Source of the DNA: Sipunculus nudus
Lineage: Eukaryota; Annelida; Sipuncula; Golfingiida; Sipunculidae
DNA: 64,000 nucleotides
Assembly: GCA_026874595.1 (NCBI GenBank)
Contig: CM049311.1
Coordinates: 67,958,453 to 68,022,452 of the forward strand
Reading direction: 5' to 3'
The notes under the pieces are model-generated. The model saw only the letters and a list, made by a program, of their open reading frames with translations. It was not told the origin of the DNA and made no database searches. Positions 37,001 through 52,000 of the stretch are shown here, one piece after another (position 1 is the stretch's first letter; each line of letters opens with the position of its first letter). Both the position numbers and the translations under genes were made by a program.

Positions 37001-40000
37001 GACTTTATTTGTTATATAAATTTTCTGCTCATTAGTCATTCATGATTGTTCATACTACTGGTTGGTTACAATATAATTATAAATATTAAAATGTAATGAA
37101 ACATAAGGGTACATACATGTGCTGCATGATTCAAGTTGCTATAAGGTTATTAGAAAGCATTTGGGAGTCCTATCCATTCAGCTGGCATTTAGACTTTGAC
37201 AGCGCAGCATTTAATTGGCATTTTCAATAGTAATTATTAGAAAAATCACAAAATTGAGATTGAAAAATAATTTAAAGTTACTGGAATTATTTTATAAAAT
37301 CAGCAGTACCTTTGCTTCTTTCAGGTTGGAGTATTACTAGAATGATGGTATGGACAGAATGCAAGATGGTAATTTTGAAATTCAGAAGTTCTTCATTTTA
37401 TGTTATAATTCAGAGGCAAATAGTAGTACAGACTTGCAATGAATTACCTATTATGGCCCTAATAGAATGGAACCCTGATAATATCTTGCTTTGGAATTCA
37501 CCTCAACTTAGCACATGCCCGTCACATCCTATGTCTATTGGCTACAGCTCATGACCAATCAGCAGACTTGCTTGAACTTCATTCATCCACAGATTTTTCA
37601 GATCACATCAGGTCAATGTCTGCATGATATATCAGTCACAGGGTCTGATGTGAGCCTTAACCTTAGTTTGTGGTATAATATTCCTTAATTCCAGAATGTT
37701 ACTAAAATTGCTGCATCTGCATTTTAGTCTGTGTACAAAATGGCAGCCACCCTGAGTGGGTTTCCGAATTTTGGGGATGTCTGAGTTTGATTAAAAATAC
37801 AACAGAAAAGTAATCAAAGGTCAGTTTTAATTAGTAGAAAATACATCTGCAAAGAGTGTTTGGTCAAGCTTACCCATAAGACCTGTATCTTCCAAGTAAA
37901 AGCAGGCACATTTTGAATGTTCTAAATGGGAGGAATGCTCTGGGGATGATGACCCCCTCATCTGCAGATTATAGAAAGATACAGGAGTGCCAAAGTTAAG
38001 AGAAGCTGTACAGACCTTTATCTACTTTTCATAGGATTGTATAGAGTGTCCACATTGGAAAGGTGCCTGAAAATGGGGTTCCTATACATGTGTCTATAAT
38101 ATATGGTTAATCCCTGGATCTGGGAACAAATGAATCACAGTCATCTATGGGTCATTTAATCAATACCAGTTTAACCTTGTAAATCAAGCTAATGGAAAAC
38201 GCTGATCAGTAGGCTGGAGGATTAGTAATGCCCAGCAGAAAATGTTATTTATATTCCCATGTGAGAAACTTACAGTAAAAGGTTCCTGCAAAGAAAATCA
38301 ATGGTCAAGGAAGAACATTTAAAACCATGGAACATGTTTTAGTCTTTTCCTATATTCATCATTTGTAATATTTTGTATAAATAAAGACAGTACATACCAC
38401 AGCATGTGGCTCTCATCCATTTTTTAATTTGGATAAAGTTATCCAGTGAGTCTTCTTATACAACCATGAAGCCATCCAGAATTAAAATTTTGGTGATTGG
38501 GAAAAATCCAGAAAGGGTGAAAATGATGATGATTCACATTTCCGAGCAGGGATGACAATACCATATGATAAATCTAATTAAGCTTTTCTAACAGATGTAA
38601 CAGTAACTACTCTGGTATATAGGTTTGCTACGTGTCAGTGTGAGAAGAAAGAATCTGGCGATGGTCTGTCAGCATACTTCCTAAGACATGCTGACTGGGT
38701 ATTTTGATTTTTTTCCAGAGAAACAGTTTGGCACACCAAATCTGGTTGCTTGCAAAACACAAAACAGACATATACGCCAGCCCACCGTGCCAGTGCAGGC
38801 CTGTACACCAGTCTGGTGTGGGCTTTCTGCTGTACTGGTCATGAATGTTACAGCACTGAAACAAAGAGAAGCATTAAAACTTTTTTTTGAATTTTTGGGG
38901 GGGTAGCCCTTGCTATCATTAAAATCACTAGTATTACACTATATAAGGATATATATGCACATCTGCATGTCCTATATCAGTCTGGGACTACATGACAGTG
39001 GTAGCTAGCACACACTTCCTCTTATTGTAGCACACACTTCCCCTCTTATCTTATATTTATACTAGAAAAAGGGGGCGCGTTGCAGGAGAAGGGTATAATG
39101 CCATGTATTCACGGTGTGGCCAGACCAGTAAGATAGTGAACTCCCCTGACCCATAAGGTAGCAATGTCTGGTGGTTGATATGGAACCAATCTATATATGT
39201 CTTTGAGGTTATGGGTCATTGTGTAGTTCAGCAATAGCCAGTGGTGTGATCTTGTGCCACAGACCTGTGATGGGTTCATGGTGCCAGAATTCATTGATGT
39301 GAAAGTGGAAGGCGATATGGGTGTGCATTCTGTAAGTTAGGGCATATGACTGATGCTAATATGAAAACTGGCCCTCTGTCATGGCTCTTTTTCGCAGGAG
39401 TTCAGGGACAAACAAACATACAGACAGGACAATTTTAGTAGTATATTGATACTGGCCTCAAGCAGTGAGTGAGTGTAACACACCTACGAGTGCTGGGTGT
39501 ATATACATGTATTATCATCTGGGTTGGTCTAAAAACCCTAAACAGCAGTGTCTTGGGCAAATCAGACAAAGGCCACCATGCAAACACCTACTAAATGTCA
39601 ATATTTTGCAAAATTCACAGCACTGTTACAGTGAAGCCATCAGCATACTCCCCAAAGTCACACTTGTTTGTGGCTCACAGTGAGTGATACATGACTGTGG
39701 GGAACGGCTTTGTGCTCACCCTAGTTCTCCCAGCTTTTTTATCAATTAAGTCCTCTGCTCTACTCCTATAGACATTAGAAGCTGATAAGGCAGGTAATTA
39801 TGAATAATGATTGAAGTATATGTATAACCATTTTAAAATTTTAATGTAGGATTTATTATTATTAATTATTCAGATATTAGGCTGAACCTCTATATGGCCA
39901 TGCAACTAATTAACCTTTTATATTTACCGTGACCGGTAATTTCATTTTTTTAGTGGGTGTGGAACTGCGTATATGTCTGAGGAAAATTAATCCTTTATGT

Positions 40001-43000
40001 ATATGCAGATCATACCCAATAGTCAACAAGTGGTCATTAAAATCAGCTTCTCTTAAAAGATTCATGGAAATAGATTTTTATGACTTGAGGAAATCACTGA
40101 TGTGGGAATACTGTACCTTACAGTGGCAAAAGGACTATAAAGATTAGTTCCCTGCAAATGAAAATCATTACTGTACTGGCTGCAGTTACATGCAATATTC
40201 ACAGATTCCATTCCAAGGATTTCCCACTAAGACATTTTACTGAAGTAATAATAAAAGCATGGAGGTATGTCTGGTGACATAAGAATCCTTGAAAGAAAAT
40301 ACAGTACTGGGATGTGTGATGTTATTTGGCCCCCCATTTGGTACCTTATGTCAAATTTGAATACAATGTCAAGTTCAACTGAAAATGGTATGGATCAATA
40401 TGCATGTTATCATATAAAGTTTTCTGTAATACTTCCTTTAATCAGCGAATATGTTAAACACTTAAAATTACATGATACTGAACAAGTTAATTTAATTGCT
40501 GAGGTAGTAAAATGAATGTGTTATTCAAATTAATATTTCAATTTAAGAATGATAATAAATAAAACAAATTTAATATAAAAAATAAAACATCCTATATTTG
40601 GTACTTCTTCATCCTTAGCTTATATCCATGAAAAGGGGCCAGAGAATTCATGAAAACCAAATCAAACAATATATTGGAGGCCTGAATGACAGACTGTCAA
40701 AAAACTATAAAAGCACAAAAAATATGTTGTAGTACGTAAATAAGTGCATGACATTGCTGTCAGGCAGAGTATAAGCTTCTCCGTCCCCTCTTGTTATCTG
40801 AGCTACTTGAGATATCCGAGTTAATTCTACTTCCACATGGATTGTGATCAATATGAAATTAACATCAGCGCAGGCAGTTAATTTTGAGGTGCACATGAGC
40901 AGACACTTGTCACAAGCTATCACACCAAACATCAATCATATCTATGATGTAGTGTCCAGACCCACGAATATGAAATCCAAACCAGATTGCATGAGGTACA
41001 AAACCAAATTCGGTACTCAATCTGTCTGCCTTGCACTTTCATTTATCAAAAGATTATTGACTGTATGACTTCTGACTTAATGACTGAATAGTAAAGTCAC
41101 CACAGTATCAAAGAGCAAAAGATATTATTTCATAAACATTGGCTCACATCTATTTTAGTTCTATTACAGGCACACATTTATCACAGTTATTGAACCTATA
41201 TGTATCATATTACAACTACATAAACTTTATATAAATTGTAAAAGAATTGAATTAATCCCCACACTGAGGTTATATTAGTAAAACCAAAGTGTAAATATAG
41301 CTCCATAATCACAGCAGAGAAAGTACTGATATTGAAAAGAAATTCATCAAGGTCATGCTGTCAATCTTGTTTTCCTCCTTCAAGGTGGTTGTTTTCGACA
41401 GGGTTTATTTATTGCTTCATTCATATTCCTTGCATGTTGGTAAGATTACCAAGAGAAGTTATTCTATTAATTTTTTATAGTTAAATAAAATAGTGTTAGT
41501 CACCTATTTGGTCTTACAGCAGCAGGTACAGACACTGATGATTACAACTTCAGTTACTACTCTTTCAGTCTAATAATTTATTTTTTAATTCTTTCACAGG
41601 ATTAGAATGTTTGTCCTTGGTGGGGGTATTTGCTTTCTGACAAGTGCTCTCTCATTGAACACTTACAATTTGATGGTACATGTACAGGCATGTATAAGAG
41701 TCAACAGGTCTAGAGTTTTTTACAACTTTATTGATTTTTCGTGGATTGTACAAAAAGTTATTATAACTATAATCAAGGCACTCCCCATGGCTCAGATGGT
41801 GGGGTTTATATTGTCTAGAGGTGGAGGAAACCGGAGAACCCAGAGGAAACACTGGCCTTGGACAGGCCACTTCAACTACTCTGAAAGCCATGCTGGGGAT
41901 CAAACCCTAGTCACCAGCTGAGAGAGCCAAGCGTTTTACCCCTCGACTGTCAAGCCCCACAGTTGATGGTTAAAAATATATATATTGACATATAGTATTT
42001 ATATATAGTCTTATATAGAGTCTTCATATAGTTAAAATCAAATATACCAGTGTAGCCTGTAGTGGAAGAAAAGTAAATTCAGTTATAATGTTTTTTTTCC
42101 TGAAAACCAAAGCTAGCTTATAAAAACCCTGTTCATCAATGGGAGACAAAATTTATTTGGGACCTATGGTCTTGCTGTGTTCTACATTTGAGTTATATTT
42201 CTTCAAGGTCAGAGGTCAATCAAGATTGTAGAACAGTTCATGAAGATCAAGGTTTTTAAAGATGACCTTGAATCTCACAATGTCTCAAGAGAGAAACAGT
42301 TTGCTTTCGTTTTAATACAATTTAAGTGAAACAGGGTAAAACAGAACTAGGGGAGTACAATTTCTCTCAAGATCAACATTGCAAGTGACCTTCAGGCCAA
42401 TAATAACTCCATTTCTTTCACTTGAGAAGCAGTAACAGTGTGTTATCCAAAAAAGACAATGCCAAGTAGAAAAGTGATATATGTGAAAACATCACATTAG
42501 ACAGAAAGTGAATGTTTTTCCCGCTGTTGCTGTATTTGATGAATGTACTGCGCAATAACCAGGAAATGAAGACAGGCACAGTGGAGCAGGGCTGTAAGGA
42601 ATGTCCATTGTACAAGACTATAAATGTTGCTCTTTTGGCTCTGATAGTTTGTCAATGTGACTACACTTGGTGCCCATCAAGTGACACTCTACTGGTTTAT
42701 AATGTCACTGATCTCAATCATTGCCTCAACCACTATTATTGTTATATATAGTTAACTGATGAATAGGCATTATGTTTCTTATAAATGTGTGAGAATAAAT
42801 AATCTTTCCCTTATTATTTAACATTAAATAACATTTAAATTATATATAGCAAGCTAGTTTGACATAGTTTGGCAAATAATGAGACAGATTTCTATAAAGA
42901 TATATGTTGATCATACTTATGTCATTCCATAATGAGCCTAATTTTTAAACAGTCACACCTGCTGTTAATTGCTAACATCATGAATTGCACATATACAGAA

Positions 43001-46000
43001 CAGAACAGAACTGATCTTATTTGTGTAATGGGCAGTCATCAGGTGATCCATTTCTTCACTAAAGGAATGACCGTTTGGTAATTTATAGATTGATATTGAG
43101 AAACTGAATTCTTAATTGGAATATTTAAAACAAAATTAACAGTCTAAGGGGAGAGTGTCATTTGCTGTCATATATGTTATTAATATATGCAATCTGCTGT
43201 TCCAGACCTTCCTTTGGAAGCTTATTTAAGCACTTATCAGGGGGTTGAAACTGAATAAACATCTATTAAATAAGAACCCTTGGTGTTATTCTTCATGCAA
43301 AGTTCCATATTGAATAATGGTGTGAACTAAAACCTGAAAGATAGAAAGTACAAATAAGTAACACTAAGAGTTTATTTTCTTTGAGGGTATTAATATTTGA
43401 CAACATTTCATAGTACATACCCCAGACATATATGTGACATATATGGGAGTTATAAGTTTGGATATAAGGGACATATATGGCACATATATGTGCCTTATAT
43501 GTGCCATGTAATGTTCACATATATGGCACTTATAAAAATTTTCGATAAGGGCTAGTAGCTAGTGAATCACTTGGCAATGGACTTGATTGGTAATTATATT
43601 AAATTATAAATTCTATATCTCAGAGCCCCTGAGGCTAAAAAGGTTAATCTTAACAGTACCAATGATATTCACATTATTATCTCAACAGTTGGTTAAAATA
43701 ATGATATATGGATTTCTAGATTCAAGTTGTGCATATTAAATTTCTAAATAATCCCATATAATTTTCATTACTGTGTATCCTTGTTATCCAAATGTTCCAA
43801 ACATCTCAGAGACCCATTTTTCCAGACAATTTATGTCAGCCATTAGATGGAAAAATTTCAATATCGTAAAAACTCGCATATAAGTTGAGTATGAATTTAC
43901 AAGGTAAATATCAGGTAAAAAATTTTTCAAGCCATTCAGGAGGTCAAGACAGGTCTGAAGCAGCATACATGACCATCGAGAGTAGTGTGACAGGTCACTG
44001 GGGAAGGGTGAATTTTATGACTGGCCACTCGTTTTTGACATTCTACCACTCCAACTGTAAAAATGTCATTTGTTTTGTAGTGCAATCTATTCAAAAGTTT
44101 ATTGGGCATCATAAAGACTCTAAGATTAATAAATATAACAGGTCGATACTTTGAGTATTTTGCAGAAATGAAGATTGTCTGACACCCAAAATTGGCAGGT
44201 GCGCGATAATAGAAGAGCCAAGGATTTAATTCTCACACTTTCCATCATTGCTCATTCATTTTAAACTTCTAAGGATTGTTTGTGTCAGATTTCATTAAAA
44301 ACATGACTATTTTAGTGTGTTACTAAAACAGGATTGTCACAGACTTCTCTACATTTTATATAATCTAAATTGAAAAGAACACGCAACAAAGCGAGTCGCC
44401 TGAAAAGGCCACGTGACAGTGTAAGCTGTCCTCAGCTTGGTCATATCAGTGGAACTAGGGCAAGAATTTTATTATCAGAGATTTTTATTATACATTCTGA
44501 GAAAACACAAGGCCGTAAACGACAGTTTTATTCAAATTTTAATTAACTCCGGTCTTCCTTGCCTCCACAGACGGACGCACTAATGAACAATTACATGCGA
44601 TATAACTGCATATATGCAGCATAGGTATCCAGCATAGTGAACCACAGAGTGAGAGCACGGAAGCCAGGGCAACATGTGGACAACACATCAGTTGTTCTTT
44701 GATCAAACTCCGTTTTCCTATCTTTTGGATGAAAGTTTTCTTGAATGAATCATATATTTCACATTCTGTGGAGTACTAATTTTGACTAAGTCTTGCAGGT
44801 TTTGTGTTCGTTTGTTCATAGCGATATTGATGTCAGGTTGAACTTCGATCTATTTTTTTTCCCAAGCTTTGCTCAGGGCTGCAGCATTCACTACAATTTG
44901 GGATGATTTTTAAGTAGGAACTTTCGAACGGAGGGATAATTTCCCCCAAGTGTGAGTACACAGGTGAACAGCGTGACCTAGTTTTGGGCTTCTTGGGACA
45001 GGCAGCCATCCCCGTACTGAGTGAGCGCTAATCGGTGCTGTAATCAGCCATTTGTCACCTGTCTGTAGTTCAGATACCACGGCGCACAGGCTTTTACCGT
45101 TTGCATGTTTGCAAACTTACGCAAGCACCAAATGTTTTTGTGGGGAAATACTGTATTATAATTGGATGTCAAATACACAGGGCCTGATGCCCTGGATAAA
45201 ATCCCAACTGATTACGCAATACCCGTGCCTCTTGCACTAATACTTAATCGCCCTATATGAAGCTCATTAAAGCTAGACGCGGGTCATTTCCTGGTTGTTA
45301 TCAACCATGTAAATTGCAAACATTTCAATATACTGCATTATTCAAATGAAAGAACAGTGTAAATGGTCAAAATTTGAAGAAAAAAAATATTCAGAAACCT
45401 TATTAGACTGTATATTTGGACCGGCAGTTTGACTAAGTTCATGCAAAATTTTGCCTCTTAGGCTTAGACCCGCACATAAGTCGACTCCCCTTTCTTGGGT
45501 TAATTTTTTGGGAACAAATTTCTCGATGTATATGCGGTTTTTACGGTAATATGATTGTCATGCCCATTGCTAAGTTAACGAATGGCACATACCCTTACAG
45601 AACAGACAGATATCTTAATTTTTGTAATGGGCAGTTATTAGCTGATCATATATTCTGTGACTGTAGGTCTATTTGTTTTCCAGTACAGACACCAGTTATT
45701 TTGCCTACACCATATTTCAGATGGTTGGACATGCAGACAGACAGATTCTCACCAGTGATATGTCCAAAGGTGCCTGCTTTAACCCAATTGCATACAGATA
45801 TCATTTAGATCTAATAACTATGAGTCAAACTGCTGCCCAGTTTTTGATTTTCAAATTGAATTTTCAAGTAGTGTTTACTGACAGAAAAATATAATTGTCT
45901 ATAAAAAAGTATAGAATGACAGCACCGTACACACTGATAATTGTTTATTCGGGGATCCGTAAGAAAAAACTGTTAAAAGTACATACACAGAAAGAACAAT

Positions 46001-49000
46001 TTAATACAGCAGATCCTGATGACATGCATTCCACAGTAAATATTTATTAAATCAACATTGCATTGCCTGGACAATAATCATAAATATAGCCATCTAACTG
46101 ACTTGCGTAGCAATAATTTAATTTTGGATTTAAGCTTCTAGGATAAAGTCAAATTGATTTTACCCCTGATGTGGCAGTAAATCCTGGCTGCAAAGACACC
46201 ATGTTCAAACAGGAAGTCTTTTATTTCCAAAGATTAAACCAGGATTAAAAGCTGAAGAAATTCTTTCTATTTAATTCTCAACTGTATCTGCTTCATCTTT
46301 CACATTATGAAATTATTACATCATATCATTATTTTCACTTCAGCATGAAACAAGTGACCCATGGGTCACAGTGCTCAGCTGTTATATATGATCATAAAAT
46401 AGGATTTGGAAGACGGGGGAGAGACTTATGAATCTAGTTTTGTGTTGAAATATAGGCTGTTTTATGAGATGATGGTGTTTAACTCAAGTTCTGTAAGATT
46501 TGGATACAATCCTGGGATATAGGGAAGAGGATTGATGTCAATTTATATTATTTACATTTGTAAATGGAGTGCAATTGTCACACAGGTTTTGAATTGACCT
46601 GATGCTGGCAGCGCTGTATACACCATTTTGTCAGTATTATCATGTAAATGTTTTCTCATGAGTATTTATTCAGTTTCAGTCAAACAAAATAGTTGAGAAT
46701 CTGAAATATACAAATTTCCTAAAGTTAAATGATGAACATAAGTATCTGGTTTTACTGCTTTAATGTATATAATAACCCTTTCCTGTTTGTATTTGGTTGT
46801 CAAAAATCATCCCTCTTACTATATCAATTTTACTTTTCTCATATTTCTCACAATTTTGACACTCTGTAAATTAATGTTTTAACTGATAACCTGATCAGTT
46901 TATGTTGGATCCTAATGAAACTTTAAACAGGTCATACAGAGATGCCAAGGAAGAGGTAAATGACTTAATCAATCATAAAGTTCACATATATCTATTAATA
47001 GAACCAGGTAAATCAGGTAAATTCAGGCAAGTATAGAGTTTTTTGTTATTCTAGCAAATTTGTGCATGAAATGTCTGCAGTATATCCCAGTGAAGACATT
47101 GTAGAACTTAAGAACAATCAGGGAATTAATAAGTTAATGTACCTGGTGTATGGTCATGAAAGATCAAGGTAAAACAGGTTAATGAAATATGATTAAGATT
47201 TTTGAAATAATTATAGATGTGAAGTTCTGAAATGAATAAGACAATACTATATTTGATATGTTCCCAGAAATTTATAAGAATATATAACTATCAAATTTCT
47301 TTTCCATTAATTTTTCTTATAAGGTTGTTATTATAAACCAATAAAAATTTACTTTGTTATTGTTTATTGCTATGTTGTTGGCCACCAAAATAAAAGCTAC
47401 AGTTTTTGGCCAATACCTATCAAATTTCATAACTGAGAAGCTGAAATCCATACATGTGCATGATATTAAATTATATCAACAGTGCTTACAGGAAAAAAAT
47501 GTGCCATGGCCAAATTTGGGTAAAATTAAAGGTACTGATTTTATATTTATGCTAATAACTTAAAAATTTTGCAAACTTTAGATCTAATTTTGGTTTTACA
47601 ATTAAATTTTGATTAAATAAAGTTATATCTCTGAAAAAAGGTCTCCAGCTTCAACATTTCTCATGTTACGTGAATATATATCTTTACTGATTTTTTTTAC
47701 AAAGTGCATTATATTCAAGCCCATAACTTTAAAAATTAAACAATACTGCAATGTACATAGGAAATATACAGAGGAATGTTTATATTAAATATAATAAAAA
47801 ACAAATCAGTGGTTTTGATTTTAGGCAGTCTTGAAGTAATATTGACAAGGGTTTTTTAATGAAAAAAATTGAGGTTTTCCTTAATATCTCAAAGAAACAA
47901 AATTATAGTGACCCAATTATTGGTATGGTAGGAGATTTTAGGGACATCTAACTGTATGCCAAATTTCTGATTTGAAGGTCCAACAGATTTTAAACATGCC
48001 AGTTTAAAGGACAGACAGACAGCCTATGGACAAAGGACCACAGCAATATAGCTCAGTTGACTTAAAGTCTAAGCTGAGCTGAAAATGCATTTATTCTAGT
48101 ATTTAAAATAGACATATATCAAATCAAAAACAGAAGATCTACTTTTAGAATGTAAACTGCCTCTGTTAGATTACTTAACATATAGCATATACCCTTTTGT
48201 TTGCATATGTAACATATATAATATTGAAAGATCCTTATTATGTAACCAAGGACTTCATTTTTTTATGTTCTGAATGGCGATTTTCAATTAGTATAATGTT
48301 GAAAGACATTAAATAATACAACATTAAATCATGAAAATGTTGTAAACTAATAAGTGAAACACTAAATGTCACTTATTTTAGATTACACAAGCCATAACAA
48401 TGGACTGCAGACTAGACTGAATTCCTGTGAAGACTTGACAGGGACACAGAAAGTCACATAATTAGCAAACAAACTGACAATATCAGCAAACCCTAAAAAG
48501 CCTTTCCTTCTTGATGGTGGAAATTCTATTCAAATGTACATTTGGCAGCAAAAATGAAACAAAGGCAGTCAGTTATTTTCAATGTAAATTATTGTAACTG
48601 ACAAAGATTGTGAACATCTAACATTTTCTTTATCATCAATGTCACCAGAAGAAATGTTAAAAAGTATAGCAGAATTGGTAGCCATGAGCATAATGTCTGG
48701 TATTTACTGTCTGCATAATTTTTTTTGTGACATTGAGAGATTAAAAACTCTAAAGTACCATTACTCTTGCTAAATATGTTTGTGCATGGCAAACTTGAGA
48801 TGTGGGTTCAAATCTAACAATTCCAGGCCTTGTCTCAAGAGGGCTTCAAATATATATCTTGCAAGGGGCTCACTGCTTACTCCCTCAAGTCAGATTTTTG
48901 TATTTTGGTTTATGAACCCTCTTGCCTCATATCTTCTAATAATGAAAAGGAAATGAAATACTAAGAAATAATTTCACTAGCCTGGTTACATACAGATATA

Positions 49001-52000
49001 TTTTTATGGAGTGCAGTAAACTGGATTATAAACAGGGTACAAATCTACATACCTGAAGTAAAATGTTTGTTCCTGAAATAGTTTTCACTCATATTGCTTG
49101 CTTGAGATTTAAGCTTAGCATTATTAAGGTTACAATTGTGTCTTAATTCTTTTAGAGTCATTTCTAAGGTATATGAACATAGTAAGAATTTATTGCATGT
49201 ATAACACAATTACAGTGCTGTTAAAAGGTTGAATATAAATTTAAAATTTATCATCCTAACCTCAACTCCTAAAAATGTTTGCAAAAAAAATTAATAAGTC
49301 CAACATTAATCATAAAACTGAACCCTGGAGCATGAGCCATAAAGGTAGACTATCAGGAACTCAAGGAGACAAAAAGAAGACCTGAGGGAGAGAGATGCCG
49401 GGAAGGAGATGGAACTCTCAGCAGGTACAGAAATAAGGCTCACGACTGCACGCTGTCATTACTCAAAGTTACTGCTCTATCAGTCTAATTAAAATGCCTA
49501 ATGAGTAATGTATTGGTAGCTACCATATGGTAATTTAAATGCAAATGGTACAGATTGATGCTATATATTGAATCATATAACATGGTGTTGTATCAGATTT
49601 GCGCAATATACCATACGTACCATAATCATACCAAAAATATGGAGTTTTTTTTTTAACATGAGGAGAATTGGAAAAACTGGTATTTTGATAATTATCTTTT
49701 TTGGATTTTCATTCATCTGTCTGCTTCTCTAATTTAATGTGATGTCATGTTGAAAATATGACCATTTATAAATGCATTAATTAATCTCTGTTTGATTCCA
49801 TATATACATATACTAGAACGTTAAACAAGGGACCCATGGGTCGTGGCGCTCAGCTGATTGTGACAGTTATAACTGCATCACCATAGATTTTTTGAAATTG
49901 CAATAAAAATACTATCCTCAGTGCTCAGGAACTAGGGCTCAATGACTGGGGGGGGGGGGGAGAGTTACAACACCTTTGGATATAAATACAGAATACGGAA
50001 TTTTATTCAATGGTGCTTACAGGGACTGGTTGGAGTTACACTAGCACCTCTGCATATACGTTAAGGATAAAATTTAATTTAAATGAAATTTTTTTTAAAT
50101 ATTTAAAAACAGGCAGAGAGATAGAAAACAAAGCAAATAACTTTATTTTCTAATTCCCATTCTACTGAGACAGGATATATATAGTTTATAAATTTTACTA
50201 TATATTTACAGTATATCATATATATCTGAATGTTAAAATTTATTCACAAATCTAAATTGCATCAACATTTATACTTAATTTAGTCAGGTAACATCACATT
50301 ATGCACACAGATAAATTTTTTTTTTTTTTTAATAAAATATATTTTTAAATTTGCAAAGCAATAAATATATGAGAATAACACTCAAGGATTCACAATTTTA
50401 AATTGCACCTTTATTTATCCATGATTTGTTTCATATATTATCAAATAATGCCTACTGATGGGTTCAATTATATTTTGTTTGATTAATTAAAAGGAAATAA
50501 TTTCTTTAAAATGCTCCATCAGAACAACGTGGCATCTATTGGATTACTTCTTGGATTAATATTTCAAGAAAAGTTGTGCACATTGGATCAAAAACAGCTT
50601 TACATTTAAAGAAATACAGTTGACAATAACAAACCATGTATTGCAATATAATTGGTGATGGTGATGGGGGTGTTAGGGTATAGGGCCCATGAGAATAAGT
50701 GTATGTTTATTACGGCAGATTTCTGCCAGTGCTGCATCACTAATAAGGTTACCTAGGCAAGAGCAAGAGTGGGGTCTTGGATATACAAAATGCAAATACA
50801 TATAGAGCATCTGAAAAACTTCAATAATTAGAATAATTTTTAAGATTTTACTTTCAATTTCAGAATTCAACAGATTAAATCCACATGTATTCAGGCTGTG
50901 AAAAATAAATAAAATATACTTACGAGAAAAAAGTGCCGTGGTCAAATTTGGGTAAAATTTAAGGTACCAATTTTATATTTCTGCTAATATTTTAAAACAA
51001 GGGACCCATGGGTCATGGCGCTCAGCTGTTATACATGATCGCAAAATATGATTGTGAAGAAGAGGTAGGCAAATGCTGGTTTTGTGTGATAATATAAGCT
51101 GTATTATGAGTTGATGGTGTTTGACTCAAGTTATATAAGATTTTGATAAGATCCTTAGAGACAAGAGAGAGGATTGATGTCATTTATATTAATTATTCAC
51201 AGTTGGAAATGGTGTTTAACTCAAGTTATGTAAGATTTTGAAAAGATCCTTGGAGGCAGGAAAGATGTCATTTATATTATTTACAGTTGGAAATGGTGTT
51301 TTGACTTGGCCATATATTTTTATCCACACTGCAGTAGAATAATTTGACCAAAAAAAACTGTCCATTATCAGTCATGTTAATTATACTTTTTACAAATGAG
51401 TTAACTGTTATTTTATAATAACAGGTTATCCCTACCCAAGAGTAGCACTAGCACAAATAATAGAAGTTAAAATATTTATCAAAAATTAATAACAAATACT
51501 GAGTCAAATATAATTTAAATTAAAAATTATAACAGTATCATCTGTAAAGATGTTCTTTATAATATGATCAAAATAAATGATTATTAAAATCATATTAAAG
51601 AATATATTCATCAATGCATTCATGAATGCATTCATGAATACATTTTGAAATTATTTGCATTTGTTTTCAAATATCTTCATTTTTACCTGTATTCCTGTCC
51701 TTGTACATGAAATTATGGAGTACATATTCATATTTGCATTCAAATACAAAGTACTGCACCATGTCTGATATTTATTCAGTTTCAGCCAAACATAGTTCTT
51801 GAGAATCCAGAATAAACAAATATCACAAATTTAAATAATGATCGTAAGTACCTGGTTTTATGAATTTTATTTATATTAAAACTAGATGTGTCGGTATGAC
51901 ACGAATGCCCCCGCCTGGGGCAAATTAGAAACATTTGTTAAATTTTGTAAAAAATTTTTAAGTTCAGGAGGTGTTGTATGGTCAAAAGTAGGTCAAGAAG

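Larger units (their letters stand above)
38470..43429. other. Giant intron with SINE pieces and ambiguous open frames
   Basis: Contains the SINEs noted above and a strong plus-strand acceptor at 38719 (gatttttttccag) followed by all three frames open for at least 120 bp, so no frame can be chosen. No other supported exon. Confidence 0.5.

Noticed and set aside
38719-38905. Plus-strand exon after a strong acceptor
   Set aside because: All three frames are open for at least 120 bp, so no frame or product can be supported.
39690-39780. Functional tRNA gene
   Set aside because: Stems do not pair and no B box is present; best read as a SINE remnant.
41600-41676. Plus-strand exon candidate (MFVLGGGICFLTSALSLN)
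   Set aside because: Good acceptor, but the donor is weak and the open frame continues straight into a SINE; membrane-like composition arises easily in such DNA.
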